A stretch of DNA of 21,500 nucleotides from Enterococcus_E cecorum_B (GCA_946499615.1 CAMMST010000041.1:1-21500); one strand, 5' to 3'; shown: positions 1 through 6,500, counted from the stretch's first letter. Translations and numbers: made by a program. The notes: generated by a model from the letters alone, not told the origin.

Positions 1-38
1 TTATTATACGCTATTTCTCGTCAAAAATCAACCATTTG

Positions 39-72
39 TTGTGACAGAGCCTATTTTTATTTGGTGTATAAT
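39..72 (+). promoter_or_regulatory. Possible promoter of the GntR-family gene
   Basis: A perfect -10 hexamer TATAAT lies at 67-72. The best -35 candidates are TTGTGA at 39-44 or GTGACA at 41-46, which give spacers of 22 or 20 bases. These are longer than the usual 17, so the -35 assignment is weak. The start codon follows about 70 bases downstream. Confidence 0.4.
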
Positions 73-141
73 TATATTGTAGATAGAGTGAATGATATAT
101 TTAATTATTAGTCTTGTTTTTTTATTGAACGAGGGATTGAT

Positions 142-870
142 ATGGATAATTATGGATATAAAGAGATTTCGGCTGATATCCGACAAAAAATTCAATCCGG
201 ATATTATCATGCCGGAGATTATTTACCGAAACAATTTGATTTAGCCAAACAATATCATACAAGTAGAATTACGATACAAAAAGCCTTGCGAGTTTTATCT
301 ATGGAGGGCTTTTTATTGTCTAAAAAAGGGGTAGGGACGGTCGTAAAAGATGCTGGGGTCCTTTATTCTGATTATATGCTGCATCAAAATAAAGATATCG
401 ATATGCGTTTAAAATCCGCCAAGAACTATAAGGTGACTAGCCAAATGATTTCGTTTGATATTCGTCCGCTTGATGAAGACGAAGCAGCTAAATTAATGCT
501 AAAACCCAATGAATTGGTCTATGATATTACTCGGTTACGTTATGTAAATAGCGAACCTTTACGTCTAGAATATTTATTAATTCCACAAAAATACTTTCCA
601 GAATTACAAATGGATGACTTAGAAGATTCGCTCTATGAATATATTTATATCCAAACAAAACAAAAATTAGCTAAATCATTACTAAAAATTACTGCTGACT
701 TTCCTGATTTTTATGATAAAAAGTATTTGTGTGTAGATGAATATCAGGTAATTTTAAGAATAGAACAAACCACTTATTTTAATAGCGGAGTTCCTTGCTT
801 TTTAGCTGAGATTCGCTATGGATCTGATAATGGCCAAATTATTTCAGTGTTCCAATTAGACGAAGAATAG
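142..870 (+). CDS. GntR/HutC-family transcriptional regulator with UTRA effector domain
   Basis: This 242-residue protein has the two-part layout of the HutC branch of GntR regulators. An N-terminal winged helix-turn-helix covers roughly residues 5-68, with the recognition-helix stretch TSRITIQKALRVL followed by the wing GVGTVV. A UTRA ligand-binding domain covers roughly 90-235. UTRA regulators usually bind a small sugar phosphate or amino-acid derivative and repress a neighbouring catabolic or transport gene. The ATG start is preceded by GAGGGA at 131-136. The gene ends in its own terminator and nothing metabolic follows on this strand, so its target is probably itself, a gene left of the window, or a distant locus. 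The family call is firm; effector and target cannot be read from the sequence. Confidence 0.9.
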   Translation: MDNYGYKEISADIRQKIQSGYYHAGDYLPKQFDLAKQYHTSRITIQKALRVLSMEGFLLSKKGVGTVVKDAGVLYSDYMLHQNKDIDMRLKSAKNYKVTSQMISFDIRPLDEDEAAKLMLKPNELVYDITRLRYVNSEPLRLEYLLIPQKYFPELQMDDLEDSLYEYIYIQTKQKLAKSLLKITADFPDFYDKKYLCVDEYQVILRIEQTTYFNSGVPCFLAEIRYGSDNGQIISVFQLDEE

Positions 871-874
871 TAAT

Positions 875-911
875 AGACAGATATTGTTGAGATGATAGCT
901 GTCTTTTTTTT
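875..911 (+). terminator. Intrinsic terminator after the GntR gene
   Basis: The arms AGACAG (875-880) and CTGTCT (899-904) can pair, and a run of eight T residues follows to 911. It starts 4 bases after the stop codon and separates the regulator from murZ. Confidence 0.7.
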
Positions 912-985
912 GTCCTTAAGTAGATTAAATAGACAAATGTTTTTTTAAGAGTTTATTCTTATTTCTTTTTTCTAAAGATTTTCTA

Positions 986-994
986 TGATAAAAT
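986..994 (+). promoter_or_regulatory. Extended -10 promoter element for murZ-rho
   Basis: TG at 986-987, one base, then TAAAAT at 989-994 forms an extended -10 element. No good -35 is visible at 17 bases upstream, which extended -10 promoters tolerate. It lies about 50 bases before the murZ start and downstream of the GntR terminator. Confidence 0.5.
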
Positions 995-1047
995 ATTAAG
1001 GATGAGTAAAAATCTCGCAATAATTCTTTAGTTAAAGGTGAATATAT

Positions 1048-2307
1048 ATGAAAAAAATAGTCATTAATGGAAATCGTCCATTAAAAGGAGAAGTAACGAT
1101 ATCAGGAGCTAAAAATAGTGCAGTGGCCTTAATTCCGGCTGCTATTTTAGCGGATTCTCCAGTTATCTTAGAGGGGGTTCCAGATATTCAAGATGTTCAC
1201 TCATTAATGGAAATCTTGGAAATTATGGGTGTAAAAGTGAAGTTTGAAAATAATACTTTAGAAATTGACCCAAGAAAAATTGTCTCTATTCCGATGCCAA
1301 GTGGTAAAATCAATAGCTTACGTGCTTCCTACTATTTTATGGGCGCATTATTAGCAAAGTTTGGTGAAGGAGTTGTTGGATTACCTGGTGGCTGTAATTT
1401 AGGTCCTCGTCCAATTGATTTGCATATTAAAGGATTTGAAACTTTAGGTGCTACAGTGACCAACGAACAAGGTGCGATGTATTTACGTACTGATGAAAAA
1501 GGGCTTCAAGGAGAACGTATTTATATGGATATGGTTTCAATTGGGGCTACAATTAATGTGATGCTAGCAGCTGTGAAGGCAAAAGGCAAGACGATTATTG
1601 AAAATGCGGCTCGCGAACCTGAAATTATCGATGTAGCTACTTTATTAAATAATATGGGTGCGAAAATTCGTGGTGCTGGAACCAATGAAATCCGAATTGA
1701 AGGGGTCGAGCATTTACATGGGTGCCGTCATATGATTATTCCAGACCGTATTGAAGCCGGAACATATCTTTCAATGGCAGCTGCGGTAGGACAAGGCGTG
1801 ACGGTTAAAAATGTGATTTTCGAACACTTAGAAAGTTTTATTGCTAAGTTAGAAGAAATGGGTGTGCGAATGGATATTTCTGAAGATAGTATTTATGTCC
1901 ATCCAGCTGAAAAGTTGAATCCAATCAGCGTGAAAACTTTCCCATATCCGGGATTTGCAACGGATTTACAGCAACCAATTACGTCGTTATTATTTAAAGC
2001 CCAAGGAACATCAGAAATCATCGACACCATTTATCCTAAACGTATTGGCCATATTCCGGAATTGGCGCGTATGGGTGGCGATGCAAGAGTTGAAGGAAAT
2101 TACATGTACCTAGGTCATACAGCGCATTTAACTGGGGCAGAGGTAGCCGCTTCTGATTTACGTGCGGGGGCTTGTCTTGTGATTGCGGGCTTAATGGCAG
2201 AGGGTACGACAAAGATTTCCAAAGTAGAAAATATTTTACGTGGATATGACCATATTATTGAAAAACTAACTGCTTTAGGGGCAGATATTCAAATGATTGA
2301 GGAGTGA
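1048..2307 (+). CDS. murZ: UDP-N-acetylglucosamine 1-carboxyvinyltransferase, second (MurZ/MurAB) type
   Basis: MurA enzymes transfer enolpyruvate from phosphoenolpyruvate to UDP-GlcNAc, the first committed step of peptidoglycan precursor synthesis in the cytoplasm. The 419-residue length is full for the family. The catalytic-loop cysteine is present at residue 116 in GGCNLGPRPIDLHI, so the enzyme should be of the fosfomycin-sensitive cysteine type. The N-terminal MKKIVINGNRPLKGEVTISG and the ARKxS-like substrate-binding KNSA are typical. Low-GC Gram-positives usually carry two paralogues, and the copy directly upstream of rho corresponds to murZ (murAB). The ATG is preceded by AAAGGTGA at about 1034-1041. 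The gene ends 7 bases before the rho start, so the two are probably co-transcribed and translationally coupled. Confidence 0.95.
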   Translation: MKKIVINGNRPLKGEVTISGAKNSAVALIPAAILADSPVILEGVPDIQDVHSLMEILEIMGVKVKFENNTLEIDPRKIVSIPMPSGKINSLRASYYFMGALLAKFGEGVVGLPGGCNLGPRPIDLHIKGFETLGATVTNEQGAMYLRTDEKGLQGERIYMDMVSIGATINVMLAAVKAKGKTIIENAAREPEIIDVATLLNNMGAKIRGAGTNEIRIEGVEHLHGCRHMIIPDRIEAGTYLSMAAAVGQGVTVKNVIFEHLESFIAKLEEMGVRMDISEDSIYVHPAEKLNPISVKTFPYPGFATDLQQPITSLLFKAQGTSEIIDTIYPKRIGHIPELARMGGDARVEGNYMYLGHTAHLTGAEVAASDLRAGACLVIAGLMAEGTTKISKVENILRGYDHIIEKLTALGADIQMIEE

Positions 2308-2314
2308 TTCGGGC

Positions 2315-3628
2315 GTGAGTGATTATTTAACAATGGCTGAGTTGGAAAATAAAACTTTAAAAGAAATCTATACTTATGCACGTGAGTTTAAGATTCCATA
2401 CTACAGTCAAATGAATAAAAAAGAGCTTTCACTAGCAGTTATCCGAGCGCAGGCAGAAAAGCAAGGATTCTTCTATATGGAAGGTATCTTAGACATTACC
2501 CATCAAGACGGCTATGGATTTTTGCGACCAATTAACTATGGCCCGAGTGCTGAAGATATTTATATTTCTTCTTCGCAAATTCGACGTTTCGGGTTGCGAA
2601 TTGGCGATAAAGTGGCAGGAAAAGCTCGCCCACCCAAGGAAAGTGAACGTTATTATGGCTTGATGCACGTTGAAAGCGTGAATGGGAAAGCCCCTGAAGA
2701 AGCCAAACAACGACCACACTTTCCGGCATTGACACCTCTATATCCAAATAAACAAATTCAATTATCAACAAAAGGCAATATGTTAACTACACGAATGATT
2801 GATATGTTTGCGCCCGTTGGATTTGGACAACGTGGTTTGATTGTGGCACCTCCAAAGGCCGGAAAAACCACGATTTTAAAAGAAATTGCCAATGGGATTA
2901 CCGAAAATCATCCAGAGGTCGAGTTGATTGTGCTTTTAATTGACGAACGCCCGGAAGAAGTGACCGATTTAGAACGCAGTGTCAAAGGGGATGTTGTATA
3001 TTCTACCTTTGATTTACAGCCAAGCAACCATACACGCGTTTCGGAGTTAGTTTTAGAGCGAGCGATGCGATTGGTAGAAGATAAGCGCGATGTGGTGATT
3101 TTGATGGATAGTATTACTCGTCTTGCTCGTGCCTATAATTTGGTTGTTCCGCCAAGTGGACGTACCTTAAGTGGAGGGATTGATCCAGCTGCTTTGTATA
3201 AACCTAAAAAATTCTTTGGGGCAGCTCGTAATATTGAAGAAGGAGGTAGCTTAACAATTTTAGCTACAGCCTTAGTGGATACGGGAAGTCGCATGGATGA
3301 TGTCATTTATGAAGAGTTCAAGGGTACAGGAAATATGGAATTACAGCTTTCTCGTCAACTAGCAGAACGTCGTATTTTCCCAGCTATTGATATGAAGAAA
3401 TCAGGTACACGTAAAGAAGATTTACTTATGTCAGAAGAACAACTAGAAGAGACTTGGCGCTTACGTAAGAATATGGTCGGTGACTCGTTGGATTATACTG
3501 AGCAATTTATTCAGATTTTGCGTAAAACGAAGAATAATGAAGAATTTATCCAAGCCTTTCAAGATATTACTTTTGAGAATGAAGAAAAAACCATCCGACC
3601 AAACAGACGTTATATCAAGAAAAATTAG
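2315..3628 (+). CDS. rho: Transcription termination factor Rho
   Basis: Rho is a hexameric RNA-dependent ATPase that loads on unstructured nascent RNA and dislodges RNA polymerase. I place the start at GTG 2315, giving 437 residues, because GAGGAG at 2299-2304 is correctly spaced and the upstream TTG at 2297 would lie on top of that site. A Rho_N helical domain (about 1-45) is followed by the RNA-binding cold-shock fold (about 50-120). The ATPase core has a P-loop at residues 178-185 (APPKAGKT, Lys184) and the Walker B region VVILMDSITRLARAYN. The C-terminus is complete. The ribosome binding site overlaps the last codons of murZ. rpmE2 follows but has its own promoter. This murZ-rho-rpmE2 order is conserved in Bacillus and Enterococcus. 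Confidence 0.96.
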   Translation: MSDYLTMAELENKTLKEIYTYAREFKIPYYSQMNKKELSLAVIRAQAEKQGFFYMEGILDITHQDGYGFLRPINYGPSAEDIYISSSQIRRFGLRIGDKVAGKARPPKESERYYGLMHVESVNGKAPEEAKQRPHFPALTPLYPNKQIQLSTKGNMLTTRMIDMFAPVGFGQRGLIVAPPKAGKTTILKEIANGITENHPEVELIVLLIDERPEEVTDLERSVKGDVVYSTFDLQPSNHTRVSELVLERAMRLVEDKRDVVILMDSITRLARAYNLVVPPSGRTLSGGIDPAALYKPKKFFGAARNIEEGGSLTILATALVDTGSRMDDVIYEEFKGTGNMELQLSRQLAERRIFPAIDMKKSGTRKEDLLMSEEQLEETWRLRKNMVGDSLDYTEQFIQILRKTKNNEEFIQAFQDITFENEEKTIRPNRRYIKKN

Positions 3629-3637
3629 CTAAAACGA

Positions 3638-3666
3638 TTGACAGTACAAATGTATTTTGCTAAGAT
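3638..3666 (+). promoter_or_regulatory. Strong promoter of rpmE2
   Basis: A consensus -35 TTGACA (3638-3643), a 17-base spacer and TAAGAT (3661-3666) preceded by TGC make a near-ideal sigma-A promoter that also has an extended -10. Transcription should start near 3673, which leaves a 5' leader of about 63 bases. Confidence 0.88.
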
Positions 3667-3670
3667 AAGT

Positions 3671-3719
3671 TTGTTGTATGTCAACGAAGAATAACTCTGG
3701 CTCAGCAAATGGACCAGGG
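3671..3719 (+). promoter_or_regulatory. Structured 5' leader of rpmE2, candidate L31 autoregulatory RNA
   Basis: Two hairpins can form in the leader. TTGTTG (3671-3676) pairs with CAACGA (3682-3687) over a 5-base loop. CTCTGG (3695-3700) pairs with CCAGGG (3714-3719) over a 13-base loop, ending just before the ribosome binding site at about 3722-3728. Ribosomal-protein leaders for L31 have been described in Firmicutes. Whether this one belongs to that class is inference. Confidence 0.45.
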
Positions 3720-3735
3720 CAAAGGAGAGAAAAAC

Positions 3736-3984
3736 ATGAAAGCAAATATTCATCCAGATTACCATCCAGTAGTATTTATGGATTCTACAACAGGATTCAA
3801 ATTTTTATCAGGTTCAACTAAAACTTCAAACGAAACAGTTGAATGGGAAGATGGAAACACTTATCCATTAATCCGTGTCGAAGTGACATCAGATTCACAC
3901 CCATTCTACACTGGTCGTCAAAAATTCACTCAAGCAGACGGACGCGTGGATCGTTTCAACAAAAAGTACGGTTTCACAAATTAA
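3736..3984 (+). CDS. rpmE2: 50S ribosomal protein L31 type B
   Basis: This 82-residue protein matches type B L31. The start MKANIHPDYHPVVFMD, the central FKFLSGSTKTS and the C-terminal GRVDRFNKKYGF are characteristic. It has no cysteines at all, so it is the zinc-free C- form and not the zinc-binding C+ form, and would not depend on zinc supply for folding. I choose ATG 3736, preceded by AAAGGAGAG at 3721-3729, over an in-frame ATG 27 bases upstream that lies inside the leader hairpin region. It sits downstream of rho with its own strong promoter and is closed by a very stable terminator, so it is probably transcribed mostly as a single gene. Confidence 0.96.
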   Translation: MKANIHPDYHPVVFMDSTTGFKFLSGSTKTSNETVEWEDGNTYPLIRVEVTSDSHPFYTGRQKFTQADGRVDRFNKKYGFTN

Positions 3985-4034
3985 TTTCGTCCTTGCACGA
4001 GAATTTCATTCAAAACATTGTTATAGCAACGTTT

Positions 4035-4071
4035 ATCGGCACTCTAGATTTTCTCTGGAGTGTCGATTTTT
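4035..4071 (+). terminator. Strong intrinsic terminator after rpmE2
   Basis: A 14-base-pair stem forms between 4035-4048 and 4054-4067 with two G-U pairs, a 5-base loop and a T tract ending at 4071. It closes the murZ-rho-rpmE2 block, and downstream of it gene content becomes irregular. Confidence 0.92.
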
Positions 4072-4074
4072 GCG

Positions 4075-4097
4075 TTTGACTACCCTTTTGACTACCC
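4075..4097. repeat. Tandem 12-base repeat, two copies
   Basis: TTTGACTACCC occurs at 4075-4085 and again at 4087-4097, a 12-base period. It lies just past the rpmE2 terminator and 9 bases before a possible integrase tail on the other strand. A role as an integration core site or protein-binding repeat is possible but unproven. Confidence 0.7.
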
Positions 4098-4106
4098 CTT
4101 GTTTAA

Positions 4107-4154
4107 TTAATTTATTTTGAGGTATTTTGCGAACATATCTGCAGTCTCGTTGGT
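4107..4154 (-). pseudogene. Possible C-terminal remnant of a tyrosine integrase
   Basis: Reading the minus strand from 4154 to the stop at 4107-4109 gives 15 codons, NETADMFAKYLKIN preceded by Thr. The pattern ETADxFAxYL just before a stop resembles the tail of phage or ICE tyrosine integrases. No catalytic part is present, and an in-frame stop lies immediately upstream at 4155-4157. The match is too short to be sure and may be chance. It is listed because it sits beside the tandem repeat at 4075-4097, the kind of place where an attachment site would lie. Confidence 0.25.
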
Positions 4155-4158
4155 TTAT

Positions 4159-4418
4159 TTATTTTATGATAAGCCAAATAATTATGGAAATAAGTAAAAT
4201 ATACACAATAAGTGCTTGCCAGCCAAAAGGGATTCGTTCTAATTTAAATGTGGTATGGCCTTTTTTCAGATTTTAGTTTCACCTTTTTTCATTTTCTGTT
4301 TGTGTTCGAGTTCATCTAATTCTTGCTCTAAATCTTGCTTGATATATTTTAAATAGGACAATCTGACAAAAAGAACAACGATTATAGCAATAAAACTTAC
4401 AATAATTAACTTAATCAT
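4159..4418 (-). pseudogene. Frameshifted small two-helix membrane protein
   Basis: Two minus-strand reading frames abut at a run of six A residues (4261-4266 on the plus strand as T). The first, 4418 to 4266, gives 50 residues: a hydrophobic helix (IKLIIVSFIAIIVVLFV) and a charged coiled-coil-like tail rich in Glu and Lys. The second, 4266 to 4159, gives 35 residues without a start codon: KKGHTTFKLERIPFGW and then a second hydrophobic helix, ending at TAA. The simplest reading is one protein of about 85 residues broken by a single-base indel. No ribosome binding site is seen before the ATG at 4418. I do not recognise the family. The alternative is two unrelated chance ORFs. Confidence 0.35.
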
Positions 4419-4476
4419 TAACTATTCACATACGTTGTGTTTCATTTTTTTAATCTGGTATGTTTGGATAAGGATA

Positions 4477-4619
4477 CTAATTCTTATTTTTTATTCTCTT
4501 GATAATCATCCCCACAAAGCAAATGGCATATATCGCAGCAAGCCATGAAGGAAGTGAATTAAAAACAAGCAAATTAAACTAAAGAGGAGCATCATGATAT
4601 TGAAGTATTTCATTATCAT
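4477..4619 (-). pseudogene. Frameshifted small membrane ORF downstream of the DUF898 gene
   Basis: A good ribosome binding site (GGAGG, plus-strand 4624-4628) precedes ATG codons at 4619 and 4613 on the minus strand; the spacing favours 4613. The frame encodes MKYFNIMMLLFSLICLFL and stops at 4506. At a run of five T residues the neighbouring frame continues naturally as NSLPSWLAAIYAICFVGM and then the basic tail IIKRIKNKN, ending at 4477. Joined, this is a protein of about 45 residues with two membrane segments, so a one-base indel in the homopolymer probably broke it. It lies 18 bases after the DUF898 stop and looks like the next gene of that operon. A sequencing error in the homopolymer would give the same picture. 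Confidence 0.5.
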
Positions 4620-4637
4620 AAGTCCTCCGTAAACGTA

Positions 4638-4940
4638 TTAGATAAAGTGTGTATGTTTGACTTTCCATTGTTCTAGCTTGATATTGAGCCAAAAACTATA
4701 GATACCTAAAGTAATAATGGTGAGTAGAAACCATTTGATCCAGTTACCAAATAATTGCATGGCAGTTCCATCGAAATAAAGTCTGCGTCCATTGATGACA
4801 GTATGCTTGATTTTCCAATTATACAGCAGGCAAATTCCCCACGGTGTGCAGATGCCAAGTGTACAAATTGTAATTATTGCCGCTAGTAGATAAGTGCCGA
4901 TATAAGTAGCTAAACCACCATCAAAATAAGATTCATTCAT
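4638..4940 (-). CDS. DUF898-like small membrane protein
   Basis: This 100-residue protein has two hydrophobic segments (about residues 12-42 and 66-86) and the signature FDGTAMQLFGNWIKWFLLTI followed by TLGIYSFWL, which matches the DUF898 (YjgN-like) membrane family. The N-terminal YFDGGLATYIG looks like a degenerate repeat of the same FDG motif. No biochemical function is established for such proteins. The ATG at 4940 has AAGGAGG about 10 bases upstream. It has its own promoter on the minus strand and is followed closely by a broken small membrane ORF, so it probably led a short operon of membrane peptides. The family call is fairly sure; the role is unknown. Confidence 0.75.
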   Translation of the reverse strand: MNESYFDGGLATYIGTYLLAAIITICTLGICTPWGICLLYNWKIKHTVINGRRLYFDGTAMQLFGNWIKWFLLTIITLGIYSFWLNIKLEQWKVKHTHFI

Positions 4941-4971
4941 AATAATTATGCCTCCTTTTTATAACAAATGT

Positions 4972-5000
4972 ATCTTATATTATTTTCTGGAAAAAAGCAA
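4972..5000 (-). promoter_or_regulatory. Promoter of the DUF898 gene
   Basis: On the minus strand TTGCTT (plus 4995-5000), a 17-base spacer and TAAGAT (plus 4972-4977) form a good sigma-A promoter, about 30 bases before the start codon. Confidence 0.7.
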
Positions 5001-5067
5001 TTGGAATTTTAAAAAAATAGATTTAGAATGAGAAGTGTAAGATGAAATGGAGAATAGAGGTGGGAAA

Positions 5068-5411
5068 ATGATGTTATATCAGCAGGCTTTAGCAATAGCA
5101 AAGGATGCGCACAAAGGTCAAGTTGATAAAGCAGGGGTGGCGTATATCCAGCATCCACTTTATGTTGCAAGTTTGGTAGAAGGGGAGTTAGCTAAAACGA
5201 TAGCATTGTTGCATGACGTAGTAGAAGATTCTGCTTGGACGCTAGAGGATTTACGCATGGAGGGCTTACCTGAAGAGGTTGTTCAAGCCGTTGAAATCCT
5301 AACTAAAAGCAGCATAATTCTGATCTTTCAAGATTAACTACTGTTACAGAAATCGATCGCAAAAGAGCAGAAAAATATCGACAAGCCATTGCATTTTTAA
5401 GCGAAGAATAA
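5068..5411 (+). pseudogene. HD-domain (RelA/SpoT hydrolase-like) protein, broken by internal deletion
   Basis: The first part (start ATG 5068, ribosome binding site GAGGTGGG at about 5056-5063) encodes an HD-domain N-terminus: MLYQQALAIAKDAHKGQVDK, YIQHPLYVAS, then the metal-binding ALLHDVVEDS. Up to about 5307 it reads in frame through VEILTKS. From 5313 the missing C-terminus reappears in another frame as HNSDLSRLTTVTEIDRKRAE and continues to a natural stop at 5409-5411. In intact relatives a segment of about 30 residues ending in KLADLxHNSDL lies between these parts. So a deletion of roughly 90 bases plus a frame change has removed the core. The frameshifted product stops at 5337 after a few unrelated residues. 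Intact relatives look like single-domain (p)ppGpp or nucleotide hydrolases. The stub keeps the HD motif but lacks the later ligand, so it is probably inactive. Confidence 0.85.
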
Positions 5412-5467
5412 GGAATAATGAACAGTTCCTCAAAATCCACTGATATTTTTGAAAGGAAGTATAGGAT

Positions 5468-5689
5468 ATGTCGGATGAGATTTATTTTTATAAAGAAAAT
5501 GATGCCGACCAAATTTGGTGGGTGGACAATATGGACAGAGTCGGACTGCATCTTTTCTCATTTGATAAAAAGAAAATTTACAACTTGTTTACCGACTATC
5601 CATATGCCATGACTGAAGAAGAAATAGCAGTTTTCAATCGTGAGAACCCGTTCTGGAGTGAATTTTTTCAAAATAGATTTAAAAATTAA
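5468..5689 (+). CDS. Small uncharacterised acidic/aromatic protein (73 residues)
   Basis: A clear ribosome binding site AGGAAG at 5454-5459, 8 bases before ATG, supports a real gene. The protein is cytoplasmic-looking, with no signal or membrane segment, and is rich in Trp, Phe and acidic residues. It contains IWWVDNMDRVGLHLFSFDKK, then YNLFTDYPYAMTEEE and NRENPFWSEFF. I recall similar small Firmicutes proteins of unknown function with an IWWVDN...FSFDKKK...LFxDYP pattern, but cannot name a function. The composition and the position among small, partly broken genes would also fit an immunity-type protein, which is only a guess. Confidence 0.65.
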   Translation: MSDEIYFYKENDADQIWWVDNMDRVGLHLFSFDKKKIYNLFTDYPYAMTEEEIAVFNRENPFWSEFFQNRFKN

Positions 5690-5762
5690 AAAAGTCGTAA
5701 CTATAGAAAAAGGTAAAAACCATTTACTAAATATATCTAAGTAGAAGGTAAGGGTGGTAGAA

Positions 5763-6005
5763 ATGCGATTTAAAAACTTTGATGAATTTGGTAAAGCTGT
5801 TAAAGATTTGGAATCAGAGTATGAAAAACACTTCGATACAAAATTTCCAGAGCGGATCATTGGTTGGTGGGATCCGTTCAATTTGACGCTTGAAGAGGCT
5901 AATGAGGGATATGAGGCGATGAAGCGTGATGTGTACGCGGCTATTGAGAAGAATACTGAGATTGAAAGCATTCCAATTGAACTGTGGAATCAAATCATTT
6001 TTTAG
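5763..6005 (+). CDS. Small uncharacterised acidic protein (80 residues)
   Basis: I place the start at ATG 5763 because AGGGTGG (5751-5757) is properly spaced before it; an upstream in-frame GTG at 5754 lies inside that site. The protein MRFKNFDEFGKAVKDLESEY and onward has no signal peptide or membrane segment and looks mostly helical, with a central IIGWWDPFNLTLEEANEGYE. I do not recognise the family. It follows the 73-residue protein by 73 bases in the same direction, may share its transcript, and both end at the bidirectional terminator at 6013-6055. The compact acidic make-up resembles immunity proteins, but no toxin gene is in the window. Confidence 0.6.
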   Translation: MRFKNFDEFGKAVKDLESEYEKHFDTKFPERIIGWWDPFNLTLEEANEGYEAMKRDVYAAIEKNTEIESIPIELWNQIIF

Positions 6006-6012
6006 CAAGAAG

Positions 6013-6055
6013 AAAAGAGAACTAGTCGCAACAATTAAAGGACTAGTTCTCTTTT
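6013..6055. terminator. Bidirectional intrinsic terminator
   Basis: A perfect 15-base-pair stem joins 6013-6027 and 6041-6055 around a 13-base loop. The outer ends are an A run and a T run, so each strand reads a stem followed by T residues. It lies between the converging 80-residue gene and the PH-domain gene. Confidence 0.9.
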
Positions 6056-6059
6056 AGGT

Positions 6060-6440
6060 TTAGTTTAGGACTGCTTGGGCCAATGCTTTTTGAATGGCCA
6101 CAATGCTATCATCGCTTCTGAATTGTAAGCTTTCAGCAGGGAGTTCGGCACTAGAAATCCAAATTTTTAACTCAGCATCTAAGTCAAAATGACCACTTGT
6201 TTCCACTGAAAAGCGTGAAATAGAACGATAAGGAATGGATTTATATTCCACTTTTTTGCCTGTCATGCCTTGTTTGTCGACAATAATCAGTCTTTTTTCA
6301 GTAAAAACTAATAAATCACGGACTAGTTTGAAGGCTAAATCAACTTTTTCTTCAGGCATTAAGACATCTTGTAATTCCTTTTGAGCTACTTCGATATTCA
6401 TTTTACTTGCATTACCTAATAGACCGTTAAATAATCCCAT
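6060..6440 (-). CDS. Bacterial PH-domain protein
   Basis: The 126 residues form a single bacterial pleckstrin-homology-like domain (bPH_1 type). The strands ELQDVLMPEEKVDLAFKLVR, DLLVFTEKRLIIVDKQGMTG and KVEYKSIPYRSISRFSVETS are typical, and a C-terminal helix (VAIQKALAQAVL) closes the barrel. No signal peptide or membrane segment is present, so it is probably cytosolic. Members are common in Firmicutes and their ligand is unknown. The ATG is preceded by GAGGTGAT on the minus strand. It has a strong promoter of its own and a terminator on each side, so it is a single-gene unit unrelated to nrdF upstream of it. Confidence 0.85.
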   Translation of the reverse strand: MGLFNGLLGNASKMNIEVAQKELQDVLMPEEKVDLAFKLVRDLLVFTEKRLIIVDKQGMTGKKVEYKSIPYRSISRFSVETSGHFDLDAELKIWISSAELPAESLQFRSDDSIVAIQKALAQAVLN

Positions 6441-6471
6441 GTCATCACCTCATAATTGTTTTGATATTTTG

Positions 6472-6500
6472 ATTGTATCAAGAATAAGCTTTGCTGACAA
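6472..6500 (-). promoter_or_regulatory. Promoter of the PH-domain gene
   Basis: On the minus strand TTGTCA (plus 6495-6500), a 17-base spacer and TACAAT (plus 6472-6477) preceded by TGA give a strong extended -10 promoter. Confidence 0.85.

Noticed and set aside
3843..4079. 78-codon frame overlapping rpmE2
   Set aside because: It lies in another frame of rpmE2 and runs through the terminator stem.
5418..5612. 64-codon frame overlapping the 73-residue gene
   Set aside because: The overlapping frame at 5468 has the better ribosome binding site and protein-like composition; this one is a shadow.
5558..5971. 137-codon minus-strand frame opposite the two small genes
   Set aside because: It spans two plus-strand genes with good start signals, lacks its own ribosome binding site and has a low-complexity product.
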